Source of the DNA: Actinomycetota bacterium
Lineage (GTDB): Bacteria; Actinomycetota; Thermoleophilia; Gaiellales; F1-60-MAGs149
DNA length: 33,130 nucleotides
Assembly: GCA_005798855.1 (NCBI GenBank)
Contig: SYIF01000107.1
Coordinates: forward strand, 1 to 33,130
Direction: 5' to 3'
Shown: positions 1 through 8,154 of the stretch, piece after piece
Position numbering within the stretch: the stretch's first letter is position 1
Layout of the letters: each line of letters opens with the position of its first letter
Position numbers and translations under genes: made by a program
Notes under the pieces: model-generated
Databases searched by the model: none
The model's input: the letters and a program-made list of their open reading frames with translations, nothing else
What the model was told of the DNA's origin: nothing

Positions 1-1
1 C

Positions 2-640
2 GCCCTCGCACGCGTGCTTGTCACACGCCCGAAGGCGATCCTGCTCGACGAACCACTCGGCGACCTCGACCGCCTTCTGCAAATGAAGATGCGTGTCGAG
101 TTGCGCGCCCTGCAACGCGATCTCGGCATCACGTTCATTCACGTGACGCACAATCAGGAGGAGGCACTCTCGATGGCCGATCGCATCGTCGTCATGGGCG
201 ATGCAATCATCCAGCAGGTCGGCACGCCAACTGAGTTGGCCCGTCATCCGCGCAACGAGTTCGTCGCCAAGTTCATGGGCGACAACAACGTGCTGCACGG
301 CACGATCGAGTCGGCCTCGGGTGGCAACGTAGTTATCAATACGCCGCATGGTAAGGTCGAAGTCCCAGGGTCTGGCACAGCCGGCGATAAGGGCTCGATG
401 GCGATCCGCGCGAGCGCCGTCAATATCTCGATGGACGCGGTGCCCGCAGTCAATGGCGTCCGCGTGCGACTGGACTTTGTCGAATACCTTGGCGACTCCA
501 TCAAGCTTCACCTCGACTTCAATGGCGAGCCATTCCTTGCCAAGGTCGACGAGGAGCGCTTCGGCGAAGTCCAAGCCTTCGAAGGCAAAGAGGTCACGGC
601 GACGTGGGCAGTTGAGGACGGTCATCTCCTTGAGCAGTAA
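2..640 (+). CDS. ABC transporter ATP-binding protein, PotA-like (5' truncated)
   Basis: This is the C-terminal two thirds of the ATPase of a polyamine/iron/2-aminoethylphosphonate-type importer; the N-terminus with the Walker A loop lies before the window. The reading frame is open from base 2. It begins with the end of the signature helix (ALARVLVTRP), then the Walker B strand and D-loop (AILLDEPLGDLD) and the H-loop (HVTHNQEEALSMADRI). The last ~120 residues form the TOBE/MOP-like beta domain usual for PotA/FbpC proteins. It is followed directly by two permease genes, the first of which probably starts inside this gene, so the three are one operon. The substrate-binding protein is not in the window, so the ligand cannot be read from sequence. 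The nearby hydantoinase/amidase block makes a nitrogenous ligand a reasonable guess only. Confidence 0.93.
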   Translation, partial: ALARVLVTRPKAILLDEPLGDLDRLLQMKMRVELRALQRDLGITFIHVTHNQEEALSMADRIVVMGDAIIQQVGTPTELARHPRNEFVAKFMGDNNVLHGTIESASGGNVVINTPHGKVEVPGSGTAGDKGSMAIRASAVNISMDAVPAVNGVRVRLDFVEYLGDSIKLHLDFNGEPFLAKVDEERFGEVQAFEGKEVTATWAVEDGHLLEQ

Positions 641-1589
641 CGACCACTCCGCCCTTGATGAGGCGCTCGCGGAGGTAGCACAAGCAGAATCGTTGATGGG
701 AGGAAATTCCGCGGTCGTCGCCACGACGGGTCCACGACGCTCACCCCTGACGACGCTCGCCTGGGTCTTGCCAGGCACGATCTGGCTGCTGATTTTCCTG
801 ATCGCCCCGCTCGTGATGATCATCCTCGTCTCACTCTGGGAACGCACACCCGTCGGCTTTGCGGCGTTTTCGTTCTCGCTCGATGCCTACGGTCGAATCT
901 TCGAGACGAGCGTGTTTCTTGACACTCTCAAGAACACGATCTTTCGATCACTGCTCGTGACCGGACTCTGCATCCTGATCGGCTACCCGATCGCGTTCTA
1001 CCTAGCGCGCTGCGTCAAAACGATCAAGTTCCAGATCGCGCTCTTCATTGTCGTACTCGCCCCCTTCTGGGTCGCGTACGTCGTGCGGATCATCGCGTGG
1101 CTCCCTGTGCTCGGACGTCAGGGAGTGATCAACTACTTCTTGGTCGAGGTCCTGGGCGTGGTGGATGAGCCAATCTCAGCACTCTTCTACTCGACGTTTG
1201 CGATCACCCTCGCACTCGTCCAGTTGTACGTGCTGTTTATGGTCACGCCGATCTTCTTCCAATTAGCAACGCTCGATGAAGCCGCAATCGAGGCCGCACG
1301 CGACCTCGGTGCGACGCCCGGCAAGGTCTTTCGGGAAGTCATTTTCCCGCTCTCCCTGCCTGGTGTCCTGATTGGTTGCATCTTCGTTTTCGTGCTGGTG
1401 ATGGGTGAGTTTGCCACCGTACGTATCATCGGCGGTGGCACGATCCAGTCGGTTGGCACACTCGTCAACGATTACTACACCATTCCGGATCTTCCAGCGG
1501 CTGCGGCTGCGGCGACGATGCTGGTTGCGGTGATGACCGTTGGCGTCGCCATCTTGCTGCGCTTCTCCAAGATTCGAGAGGTCGTCTAA
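630..1589 (+). CDS. ABC transporter permease, PotB-like
   Basis: Inner-membrane permease of the importer. About six transmembrane segments are visible, beginning near LAWVLPGTIWLLIFLIAPLV. Close to the C-terminus is the EAA loop that docks on the ATPase (EAARDLGATPGKVFREVIFP). The start is uncertain. The frame is open far upstream, but that part is a shadow of the ATPase gene. I chose TTG at 630, which has GAGG 12 bases upstream and overlaps the ATPase stop by 11 bases. ATG at 696 is the alternative but has no clear Shine-Dalgarno sequence; either gives a normal family length (319 or 297 residues). The stop TAA shares its last base with the ATG of the next permease, implying translational coupling. 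Confidence 0.88.
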   Translation: MSSNDHSALDEALAEVAQAESLMGGNSAVVATTGPRRSPLTTLAWVLPGTIWLLIFLIAPLVMIILVSLWERTPVGFAAFSFSLDAYGRIFETSVFLDTLKNTIFRSLLVTGLCILIGYPIAFYLARCVKTIKFQIALFIVVLAPFWVAYVVRIIAWLPVLGRQGVINYFLVEVLGVVDEPISALFYSTFAITLALVQLYVLFMVTPIFFQLATLDEAAIEAARDLGATPGKVFREVIFPLSLPGVLIGCIFVFVLVMGEFATVRIIGGGTIQSVGTLVNDYYTIPDLPAAAAAATMLVAVMTVGVAILLRFSKIREVV

Positions 1590-2548
1590 TGACCTATATC
1601 TGGTACCTCATTGCCCTCGTGCTGTTGGTGATTCCCTTCTCGGCAATGATGTTCTTGCCGATCAAAAGGTCGAAGCCGGTGCTGTTGGGCTTCTTCCTGA
1701 TCTTCATCGTGTTCATGTACGGCCCGATGCTGACGATGGGTGTGCTCTCGTTCCAAGGACCGTTCGGCAGCATGACGCTGCCGGCCAAGGATCTGGGCTC
1801 GCTACACTGGTTTACCGAATTGCGTGCCGAGTCCAGCCTGATGGTTGGTGTTCGTGACGGCATCACGAAGTCGCTCTGGGTCTCACTCGTGGTGGCAGCG
1901 ATTACTGCTGCCCTCTCGCTCAGCCTCGGGATGGCGTTCCGACGCCAATTCCGCGGTGGTGGCATCCTGTTCTACGCGATTCTGCTGAGCCTGATGACAC
2001 CCGGACTGCTGCTCTCGCTGGGCCTGTCCTTCCTCCTGTACTACATCGGGTTTAACAAGGGCGAGGGCATGCTGGGCTACGTGCCGATCATCGGTGTGCA
2101 AGCCGTCTGGGCTTTGCCCTTCGGCTTCCTCGTGATGATGTCCGTATTCAATCGTTACGACGCCCGTGCAGAAGAGGCGGCACGGGACCTAGGAGCGTCA
2201 AGCTTTACGACGTTCCGTGAGGTCACGCTGCCACTGATCTGGACCGGCGTCTTTGGAGCCGGCCTGTTCGGCTTTACGCTCGCTCTGAACGAGTTCGAGC
2301 GCACGTTCCTGATCTCGGGAGCCATCAATACGCTCCCCTTGAAGCTCTACATCATCACCTCGTCCTCGGTGCTCCGCCCGTACGTGTACTCGCTGGGTGT
2401 CGTGACGATCATCATCTCGTTCCTCCTGATCGGAGTCTTCCTGCTCGTCAGTGCAATTACTGGCCGCAAGAAGGCGCTGGCGATCGAGGAGGACGGCAGT
2501 GGTGTCGAGGATATTCCGTCGATGACTGCTGCCGCCTCAGGCGACTAG
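1589..2548 (+). CDS. ABC transporter permease, PotC-like
   Basis: Second permease of the importer, 319 residues, with about six to seven hydrophobic segments. It carries the conserved EAA loop (EEAARDLGASSFTTFREVTLP) near residue 200 that contacts the ATPase. The N-terminus has an extra hydrophobic hairpin (residues 1-20 and 28-45) compared with the shortest PotC proteins. The tail after the last membrane helix is polar and acidic. The ATG overlaps the stop of the preceding permease by one base, so the two subunits are probably made in equal amounts. A strong hairpin terminator follows 14 bases after the stop, closing the operon. Confidence 0.92.
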   Translation: MTYIWYLIALVLLVIPFSAMMFLPIKRSKPVLLGFFLIFIVFMYGPMLTMGVLSFQGPFGSMTLPAKDLGSLHWFTELRAESSLMVGVRDGITKSLWVSLVVAAITAALSLSLGMAFRRQFRGGGILFYAILLSLMTPGLLLSLGLSFLLYYIGFNKGEGMLGYVPIIGVQAVWALPFGFLVMMSVFNRYDARAEEAARDLGASSFTTFREVTLPLIWTGVFGAGLFGFTLALNEFERTFLISGAINTLPLKLYIITSSSVLRPYVYSLGVVTIIISFLLIGVFLLVSAITGRKKALAIEEDGSGVEDIPSMTAAASGD

Positions 2549-2562
2549 GTCGACGCAAGCTG

Positions 2563-2590
2563 GCCCCGTCCCACTCTGGTGGGACGGGGC
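2563..2590 (+). terminator. Rho-independent terminator after the ABC transporter operon
   Basis: A perfect 12-bp stem, GCCCCGTCCCAC paired with GTGGGACGGGGC, closes on a TCTG tetraloop, and GTGTTTC follows. It lies 14 bases after the last permease stop. The T-tract is short, but stem stability and position make a terminator very likely. Confidence 0.85.
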
Positions 2591-2681
2591 GTGTTTCTGG
2601 CGGGCGGTCCTTCAGCGTTTACCGCCTGCACGGCTGAGGGCTTTCGTCTGCTGACCGAGGGCGACCTGCGAGTAGCCGACG

Positions 2682-2830
2682 ATCAGGGTCCGCTCGCGAT
2701 TCAAGAAGGACACCACAAGTACGCACTTATCATGTCCGCGGGGCGAGGGTCGAGCCACGAGCAGCGGGGCCATCAGGGGCCGCTCGCATTCCATGGAGGT
2801 CACCACATCCGTGCGAATGTGGTGTCCTCC
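2682..2830. repeat. Degenerate direct repeat pair plus inverted partial copy
   Basis: The stretch between the convergent ABC operon and the MmgE gene (2591-2841) holds no gene I can support. Two imperfect direct copies of about 36 bases are present at 2682-2717 and 2772-2808. Both read ATCAGGG-x-CCGCTCGC, then ATTC, then a purine-rich part ending in CACCACA. A third, inverted partial copy lies at 2817-2830. With the second copy it forms a stem-loop: GGAGG-t-CACCACAT (2795-2808) against ATGTGGTG-t-CCTCC (2817-2830) with an 8-base loop. That stem could end transcription of the minus-strand gene whose stop is at 2842. Confidence 0.6.
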
Positions 2831-2841
2831 CCTAGGCCCCT

Positions 2842-4215
2842 CTACTTCGTGACTGCCGCGACCACCGGGGCAACCCCGCCCGTGGCAAGGTTGTCGACGG
2901 CGGCGATGATCGCATCCATCTCAGCGTCATCAAAGACGCTCACTGCGAGCGAGCGGAACTTCGCGCACATCTCGTCATACGAGAGACGGTTTTCCGGATC
3001 GCCCTTGGCAAACTCGAGGCTTGCCTCTAGCAGACGACCATCGGTCGTCGTGATCTTCATGTCGCACGGCCAGATCGCTGGATACTTGGCATCGAACTCA
3101 GGGCGCACGACAGCGACAGTGCGCTCGGCAACGGCTAACACACCCGCATCGGACATGGTCGGCTCGGCATACTCGTCGAGCGTCGCCTGCCCCTTCTCGA
3201 TACCAAGACCAACGGCGTACGGCAGCGAGAACTGCGCATCAACGTCGTTGGTCGGGCGAATCTTGCGATCGCGTGGCTCGACCACGATGCCAATTGCAGC
3301 CGTCACAACGCCAACCTCGATCGACTCAATGTCAGCGACCGAGATGCCGTGCTCGCGTTGCAACTTGACGGCCAGATCGATCGGGCCCTGGTTGTAGCGA
3401 CAGCAGGCGTGCGGCTTGACGCTCGTCGCCGACAACTCGAACGGTGCCCCAAGGTTGTCGGTCAGGCGCGCGAGGTGCACTGTGCTGCCATACCCACGCA
3501 GAAGTCCGTCGCGGCCGTCAAACGGCTGAGAGGGGCCTGTAAACCCGTTCTGCGCCAGCCGCGCGGCGATATAGCCGGAATGACTCGCCCAGCCCGGATG
3601 AAAGCGCTTGGTCCAGGCTCCCTCGGCGAGGAATTCGGTGCGCCCGGCCGACTCGCTGGCAGCAATCCCAAAGGCGTGCGCCAACTGCTCTTCAGTGAGG
3701 CCAATCAGCTTGCCAACCGTCGCCGCAGTGGCGAACGGTCCGACAATTGCCGTCGGGTGAAACCCTTTGGCGTAGACGTCTTTGGGATTGAGTGCTCGCC
3801 CGAGCCGACAGGCGACCTCGTAACCGGCGACGACCGCGGCAATAAACTCGGTGCCGCTCGAACCTTCGAGTTCTGCTGCCGCCAGCGCCGCCGGAATCAC
3901 CACAACCGCCGGATGCAGCGACGACGCCGAATGGGTGTCGTCAAGCTCGATCGAATGCGCAGCGATCGCATTCGAGAAGACCGCCCATTCCGGACGCGCG
4001 GGCCGCTTACCGACGACAGCAGTCAACTGCGAGCCGGAGTCCGCTCCCATCGCTGCCAGTGTCGCATCGACACTCGGCATGTTCTCGACCACGCCACCAC
4101 GAGCCGCGGTGCCCAGATGATCGAGGATCAGTTCGCGAGCGTAGCTTTCCGTACCGGCGTCGATGTCCTCGTACTCAAGTGCAAGTACCCAGCGCGCGAG
4201 ATCGCGTGCGATCAC
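2842..4215 (-). CDS. MmgE/PrpD family protein
   Basis: A 457-residue member of the MmgE/PrpD family, which includes 2-methylcitrate dehydratase, cis-aconitate decarboxylase and many uncharacterised catabolic enzymes. Recognisable parts are the N-terminal helical segment (YARELILDHLGTAARGG), the SIELDDTHSASSLHPAVVVIPAAL stretch with the family Asp and His residues (about residues 90-112), and the KPHACCRYNQGPIDLA segment in the C-terminal half. Start is GTG at 4215; the GTGA overlaps the stop of the upstream oxidoreductase by 4 bases, so the two genes are cotranscribed. The exact substrate cannot be told from sequence. With a CitE-like lyase and a class III CoA-transferase nearby, a branched dicarboxylic acid is possible but unproven. 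Confidence 0.9.
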   Translation of the reverse strand: MIARDLARWVLALEYEDIDAGTESYARELILDHLGTAARGGVVENMPSVDATLAAMGADSGSQLTAVVGKRPARPEWAVFSNAIAAHSIELDDTHSASSLHPAVVVIPAALAAAELEGSSGTEFIAAVVAGYEVACRLGRALNPKDVYAKGFHPTAIVGPFATAATVGKLIGLTEEQLAHAFGIAASESAGRTEFLAEGAWTKRFHPGWASHSGYIAARLAQNGFTGPSQPFDGRDGLLRGYGSTVHLARLTDNLGAPFELSATSVKPHACCRYNQGPIDLAVKLQREHGISVADIESIEVGVVTAAIGIVVEPRDRKIRPTNDVDAQFSLPYAVGLGIEKGQATLDEYAEPTMSDAGVLAVAERTVAVVRPEFDAKYPAIWPCDMKITTTDGRLLEASLEFAKGDPENRLSYDEMCAKFRSLAVSVFDDAEMDAIIAAVDNLATGGVAPVVAAVTK

Positions 4216-5240
4216 GGAACCACCACGATCTTGCCGAAGTGCCCACGGCTTTCCATCCGCTCGAAGGCCTTGCGGATGTCCTCGAGCGGTACCTCAGAGT
4301 CGACGAGTGGCTTGAGCCTGCCGTCGGCAACCATTTGCAGGACCGTCTGGTACTCGCCCTTGGTGTACGTAAACGAGCCGATGATCTGCCACTGCATGCG
4401 GAACAGCGGAATCATGTCGACCGGGACAACCTCGCCCGAGTGTCCGCCACAGGTGACGAGTCGACCATCCTTGCCAAGCGAGTTGAGACCCGCCGTGAAG
4501 AGGTCACCACCAACATGCTCGTACGTCAGGTGCGCGCCCGCACCGTCGGTAATGCGCATAACCTCTTCGACGATGTCCTGCTTGGTGTAGTTGATGCCGT
4601 GATGCATACCGAGCTTGGTGGCGGCAGCCAGCTTGTCGTCACCCGACGAGGTGCCGATGATGGTGGCGCCACACATTGCAGCCAACTGCACGGCAGCAGA
4701 GCCAATGCCCGAGCCAACCGAGTTGATCAGCACCGTCTCGCCGATCGCCAGGCGACCGCGCGTGAAGAGCATGTGGAAAGCGGTACCAAAGGCGATCTGC
4801 GTGGCAGCGGCATCCGCGTACGAGAGGCCGTCAGGTATGCGCACCAGATGACTCTCGGGGATGGCACTGTACTCGGCATAGCCGCCAGGACGGGTGATAC
4901 CGATGAAATCAATGGCGGCAAGGTTCTCGCGACCGGTACGCGCGTAGTGGTTGTTCAGGTCGATGCCCATCAGGTACGGCGCGACGCGATCGCCAACCTT
5001 CCACTCGCCCGAGACTGCCGAACCCACCTCGGTGATCTCGCCGGCCAACTCGAGACCGAAGACGCCACCTGGATCGACCGGAAAGCGCGAGATACCCTCA
5101 CGGAAGTCCACATCGAGATGGTTGAGCGCACACGCTCCCACTTTGATCAGCACCTCATGCGGTGCGGGCTTCGGGACGTCGATGTCCTCGACGACGATCT
5201 TGTCGATCCCACCAAATTCATGAAACAGCGCTGCGCGCAT
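4212..5240 (-). CDS. Zinc-free MDR oxidoreductase, quinone-oxidoreductase-like
   Basis: A 342-residue medium-chain dehydrogenase/reductase. It has the GroES-like N-terminal half, the NHLDVDFREG segment and the Rossmann NAD(P) motif (NSVGSGIGSAAVQLA, near residue 170). The catalytic-zinc GHE motif of alcohol dehydrogenases reads GLE here (FGLELAGEITEVG). The structural-zinc four-cysteine lobe, expected around residue 95, is replaced by a short cysteine-free loop (YARTGRENLAAIDFIG). It is therefore most likely a zinc-independent NADPH:quinone/enone reductase type, not an alcohol dehydrogenase. An AGGAGAGA ribosome site precedes the ATG, and a sigma70-like promoter lies in the 61-base gap before it. 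It is first of two overlapping genes with the MmgE/PrpD protein. Confidence 0.92.
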   Translation of the reverse strand: MRAALFHEFGGIDKIVVEDIDVPKPAPHEVLIKVGACALNHLDVDFREGISRFPVDPGGVFGLELAGEITEVGSAVSGEWKVGDRVAPYLMGIDLNNHYARTGRENLAAIDFIGITRPGGYAEYSAIPESHLVRIPDGLSYADAAATQIAFGTAFHMLFTRGRLAIGETVLINSVGSGIGSAAVQLAAMCGATIIGTSSGDDKLAAATKLGMHHGINYTKQDIVEEVMRITDGAGAHLTYEHVGGDLFTAGLNSLGKDGRLVTCGGHSGEVVPVDMIPLFRMQWQIIGSFTYTKGEYQTVLQMVADGRLKPLVDSEVPLEDIRKAFERMESRGHFGKIVVVP

Positions 5241-5269
5241 GGCTCTCTCCTCCGTCTCGCGTTACCGAA

Positions 5270-5298
5270 AGTATCGCCGCCCAAGCCTGCTCGGTCAA
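5270..5298 (-). promoter_or_regulatory. Predicted sigma70-type promoter of the oxidoreductase-MmgE operon
   Basis: On the minus strand TTGACC (5293-5298) is followed after exactly 17 bases by GATACT (5270-5275). Transcription would start near 5263 and give a leader of about 22 bases containing the GGAGGAGAG ribosome site before the ATG at 5240. Confidence 0.5.
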
Positions 5299-5301
5299 AC
5301 C

Positions 5302-6528
5302 TTACGCTTGGTGTGGGTTTACACGACCCCGGGCGCCGAGGTACATACCCGCACCCGCAATCAGCGTAATCGTCGCAGCGAAAATCCACGCTGCGCTCCA
5401 ACCCCAGCGATCGGCAAGAAAACCGAGGATTGGTGGAATCACCACCACGCCGGAGAACACACAACGGAGCGACCAGCCCGTCAGTCGTCCAACATGCGTG
5501 ACGGGCACGGAGTTGGCGACCAGTGCAAGGTAGACACCGTTCCAGCCGATGCTAGAAAGCCCCACCAGTACGAAGCACGGCCACAGCCATGCCCCCGTCG
5601 GTAGGACGGCCATGCCAACCAGACCAAAGGCGGCGACCAACGAGGTGATCAGGAGCCCAGTCCAGCGATTGTCACGAAACCAGCGGTCAGAGATAACGGC
5701 CCAGCCGAGCCGACCAACGGTGCCACCAACCATCATCACGGCGAACGATACACCGGCGATCGCCAGACCGTAGTCATGTGACTCGGTCAGAAACAGTGCG
5801 GTGTACGCCATGAAGCCCTGCTGCACGCCCGCCATCAGAAAACCGAACGCACCCACTCCGAGACGCCACCCGTAGCGGACGTGCAACTTCTCGATCACCT
5901 CCGTGTGGCCCGCACGCGGCCCAACTTGACGCTTGAGGTTCTCGCGCGTCACCACGATCAATCCCGCAATAACCAAGGCGCCAACCACAGGTGCCAGCAA
6001 CGACAGGCGCCAGCCGAAGCGATCCGCAAGCGCAGGCAGCGTCAGGCCGGCGACGAGTCCGCCGAGCGTCACGCCGATCTGCTTGGCGCTCATTACGAGC
6101 CCCTGATTCGCACCGTCTGCCGCACCACGCACGATCACGTTGGTTGGTGGCGTGATGCAGCCGTAGGCCAAGCCGACGCCGAACATCGCGACAACGAACA
6201 GCCACGTCCACGGCGCACTCGAGGCGATCGCCTCGGTGACTGCGATCCCGACCATGGCGATAAAGAGGAGTCGGACGGCACCCAGTCGATCGGTCAGGTG
6301 CCCCGATGGTGTGCTGGCAACGGCGGCGCCGCCGAAGATTGCCGCGGTAATCAGCCCGATGCCTGCGTTGCTAATCCCGAGGTCCGCGCGAATCAGCGGC
6401 GCGATTGGCGCAATTGAGAGCGTGGCGTAGGCGCCCATCATCAGTGCACCACCACTCAATGCGACTGCAGCGACTGCTCCCTGTCGGCTGGCGTGCCAAG
6501 GTGTGCCGACGGAGTCCATCGCCTGCAT
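5302..6528 (-). CDS. MFS transporter
   Basis: A 408-residue major facilitator with about 12 hydrophobic segments. The cytoplasmic loop motif A is clear after the second segment (GHLTDRLGAVRLL), and a weaker counterpart lies in the second half (VISDRWFRDNRW). Proteins of this type move small organic anions or export drugs; no substrate can be read here. It is divergent from the HpcH/HpaI-type lyase with only 36 bases between start codons, so the two may share control and the transporter may carry a substrate or product of the lyase. A possible promoter overlaps the first ATG, which would make the fourth residue (ATG at 6519) the real start. Confidence 0.92.
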   Translation of the reverse strand: MQAMDSVGTPWHASRQGAVAAVALSGGALMMGAYATLSIAPIAPLIRADLGISNAGIGLITAAIFGGAAVASTPSGHLTDRLGAVRLLFIAMVGIAVTEAIASSAPWTWLFVVAMFGVGLAYGCITPPTNVIVRGAADGANQGLVMSAKQIGVTLGGLVAGLTLPALADRFGWRLSLLAPVVGALVIAGLIVVTRENLKRQVGPRAGHTEVIEKLHVRYGWRLGVGAFGFLMAGVQQGFMAYTALFLTESHDYGLAIAGVSFAVMMVGGTVGRLGWAVISDRWFRDNRWTGLLITSLVAAFGLVGMAVLPTGAWLWPCFVLVGLSSIGWNGVYLALVANSVPVTHVGRLTGWSLRCVFSGVVVIPPILGFLADRWGWSAAWIFAATITLIAGAGMYLGARGRVNPHQA

Positions 6529-6552
6529 ACTGTCAAAGAATCATTCGGTCAA
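6524..6552 (-). promoter_or_regulatory. Possible promoter of the MFS transporter gene
   Basis: The minus strand reads TTGACC (6547-6552), 17 bases, then TATGCA (6524-6529). The -10 box overlaps the first candidate ATG (6526-6528). If real, the transcript would be nearly leaderless and begin close to the second ATG at 6519. This rests on hexamer similarity alone. Confidence 0.3.
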
Positions 6553-6564
6553 GAGAGGAAGCCC

Positions 6565-7440
6565 ATGAGCGCACCCATTCGTACGCTGATGTTTGCCCCC
6601 GCTAACGACAGTCGAAAGTCGTTGAAGGCGATTGGGATTGGGGCCTCCGCGGTCTGCCTCGACCTCGAGGATGCTGTCGCCCAAACCGAGAAGGCTGCAG
6701 CCCGCGTGATTGTCACGGAGACGCTCCAAGATCCGTCCGTCGAGGGTGCCCAAGTCCATGTCCGCATCAACGGAGTCGAGACAGAGTTCTCCGATGCCGA
6801 CCTCGACGCGTTGGCACCCTCGCTCGCTCGCCTAGCCGGGTTGATCATTCCGATGGTGGAATCACCTGATCAGGTCCGTCACGTGGCCGACCGTCTCGAC
6901 TCGCTCGAGCGCGAACAGGGCATAGAGGCCGGCGCAATCCGCCTGATTTCAATCGCGGAGACAGCCAAAGGCGTCCTCGCGGCACCTGCGGTAGCAACCT
7001 CTACCCCGCGCCTGCGTACGCTCTTGCTCGGCCCCGCCGATCTGTCTAACGATCTCGGTGTCGAGTTGACCGCCGACGGCTACGAACTCTTCCACGCGCG
7101 CAGCCAACTCGTCCTCGCGACTCGTGCCGCCGGTCTCGAGCAGCCGGTCGATGGCCCCTACCTCGGCCTCTCCGACGACGATGGCTGCGCGACGGCGGCC
7201 ACGTGGGCACGCCGGCTCGGTTTCCAAGGCAAGATGGTGCTCCACCCCCGCCAACTGCCAATCGTGGCGGGCGTCTTCGCGCCCAGTGTCGACGAGGTCG
7301 CCTGGGCCCACGCCGTGGTTGCCGCCTTCGCCGAAAACGAAGCACAGGGCAGCTCGGCCTTCAAAATGGATGACGGCACCTTCGTCGACTACCCCGTCGT
7401 CTTCCGCGCCCAGTCAATTTTGCGGGATGCCGGTATCTGA
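6565..7440 (+). CDS. HpcH/HpaI aldolase / CitE-like lyase
   Basis: A 291-residue (beta/alpha)8 lyase of the CitE/malyl-CoA/citramalyl-CoA lyase group, which cleaves beta-hydroxyacyl-CoA or similar substrates into acetyl-CoA or pyruvate plus an aldehyde or oxoacid. Family signs are the N-terminal LMFAPANDSRK, the DLEDAV magnesium/phosphate motif (residues 33-38), the ISIAETAKGVL glutamate strand, LLLGPADLSNDLG and a C-terminal MVLHPRQLPIV. The frame is open earlier, but ATG 6565 is chosen because AGAGGAA lies 4 bases upstream and the family N-terminus starts here. It is a stand-alone lyase, not part of a citrate lyase operon. A 43-bp palindrome follows its stop. Confidence 0.9.
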   Translation: MSAPIRTLMFAPANDSRKSLKAIGIGASAVCLDLEDAVAQTEKAAARVIVTETLQDPSVEGAQVHVRINGVETEFSDADLDALAPSLARLAGLIIPMVESPDQVRHVADRLDSLEREQGIEAGAIRLISIAETAKGVLAAPAVATSTPRLRTLLLGPADLSNDLGVELTADGYELFHARSQLVLATRAAGLEQPVDGPYLGLSDDDGCATAATWARRLGFQGKMVLHPRQLPIVAGVFAPSVDEVAWAHAVVAAFAENEAQGSSAFKMDDGTFVDYPVVFRAQSILRDAGI

Positions 7441-7444
7441 ACTC

Positions 7445-7487
7445 GATCAACTTTGCTGTGGGGTCTGACCCCAAAGCAAAGTTGATC
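7445..7487. repeat. 43-bp intergenic palindrome with GGGGTCTGACCCC core (copy 1)
   Basis: An almost perfect palindrome centred on T7466. Arms GATCAACTTTGCT (7445-7457) and AGCAAAGTTGATC (7475-7487) flank the core TGGGGTC-T-GACCCCA (7459-7473); only 7458/7474 do not pair. It fills the gap between two convergent genes and could end transcription in both directions. The core recurs at 14219, 14294, 31737 and 31812. Confidence 0.85.
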
Positions 7488-7494
7488 CACCCCG

Positions 7495-8154
7495 CTAGAT
7501 CGCTGGCGTCTGTACTGGCAGCGCTTCGAGGTAGGCGACAACCTCATCGTTCGGCAGCACGTCGGCGTACTTCTGGTTCATGTCGAAAAGGTTCGCCTCG
7601 TGTGGACCCGGGGCGCGATCACCCGAGCACTCACGCGGCACGATCGTGCGGTAGCCGTGCTGCAGCGAGTCGACAACGGTTGCGCGGACACAGCCCGAGG
7701 TCGTCACGCCCGTGACGATGCACGTGTCGGCCTGCCAGGACGCCATCAAGGCGCCGAGGTTTGTCCCCCAAAAGGCAGACGCAAACTGTTTGACGACCAG
7801 CGTGTCCTTGCTGGTCATCCCCAAACGCTCATCGATCTCGGCCCACTCCGAGCCGGCTTTCAAGACGAGCAGCGACGGTACCTTGGCCTGAAAGACCGCG
7901 GCCGGCTGGGCTGGAGCCTCGTCGTAGAAGACGGTCGTAAAGACCACGGGCACGCCCTTGTCGTGACAGGCGTCCACGAGTCGGCGGTTCTCTGCAACGA
8001 GCTCCGTGTAATCCCCTCCGAGCGGCGACGCGGGATCCGTGAAGCCCTTCTGGAGGTCAACGATGACCAGGACCGGCCGCCGGCCAAAGCCGGCGGCCTT
8101 ACCAAATCCTCGAGATTCGTAAAAGGAATCGGTGTCCTGGCCGTGAGTACTCAT
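7495..8154 (-). CDS. N-carbamoylsarcosine amidase-like isochorismatase-family hydrolase
   Basis: A 219-residue cysteine hydrolase. The triad is visible: Asp33 (VIVDLQKGF), Lys122 (VVKQFASAFWGTNL) and Cys155 (TSGCVRATVVDS). The N-terminal YESRGFG...GRRP and the C-terminal GDR-x-PG...NLFD...KY-x-DV...YLEALP pattern match my memory of N-carbamoylsarcosine amidohydrolase, which yields sarcosine, CO2 and ammonia. Maleamate amidase is the main alternative. Its ATG overlaps the HyuB stop by 4 bases, so it is the last gene of the HyuA-HyuB operon. That context favours a role after ATP-dependent opening of a hydantoin ring: the HyuAB product, an N-carbamoyl amino acid, would be its substrate. Confidence 0.88.
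   Translation of the reverse strand: MSTHGQDTDSFYESRGFGKAAGFGRRPVLVIVDLQKGFTDPASPLGGDYTELVAENRRLVDACHDKGVPVVFTTVFYDEAPAQPAAVFQAKVPSLLVLKAGSEWAEIDERLGMTSKDTLVVKQFASAFWGTNLGALMASWQADTCIVTGVTTSGCVRATVVDSLQHGYRTIVPRECSGDRAPGPHEANLFDMNQKYADVLPNDEVVAYLEALPVQTPAI

Noticed and set aside
2612-2806. A 64-codon minus-strand frame downstream of the MmgE gene
   Set aside because: It spans the decayed repeats and the spacer between terminators, has no good ribosome site and no recognisable domain. The repeats explain the patterning.
2591-2841. A tRNA or small structured RNA gene in the spacer
   Set aside because: No T-loop/anticodon arrangement or acceptor stem could be found; the visible stems are explained by the repeats and terminators.
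4212-5240. Zinc alcohol dehydrogenase annotation for the MDR protein
   Set aside because: The catalytic GHE is GLE and the four-cysteine lobe is missing, so zinc binding is not supported.
4059-5369. A 436-codon plus-strand frame over the MmgE and oxidoreductase genes
   Set aside because: It is antisense to two clear genes and has shadow composition; no ribosome site or domain was seen.
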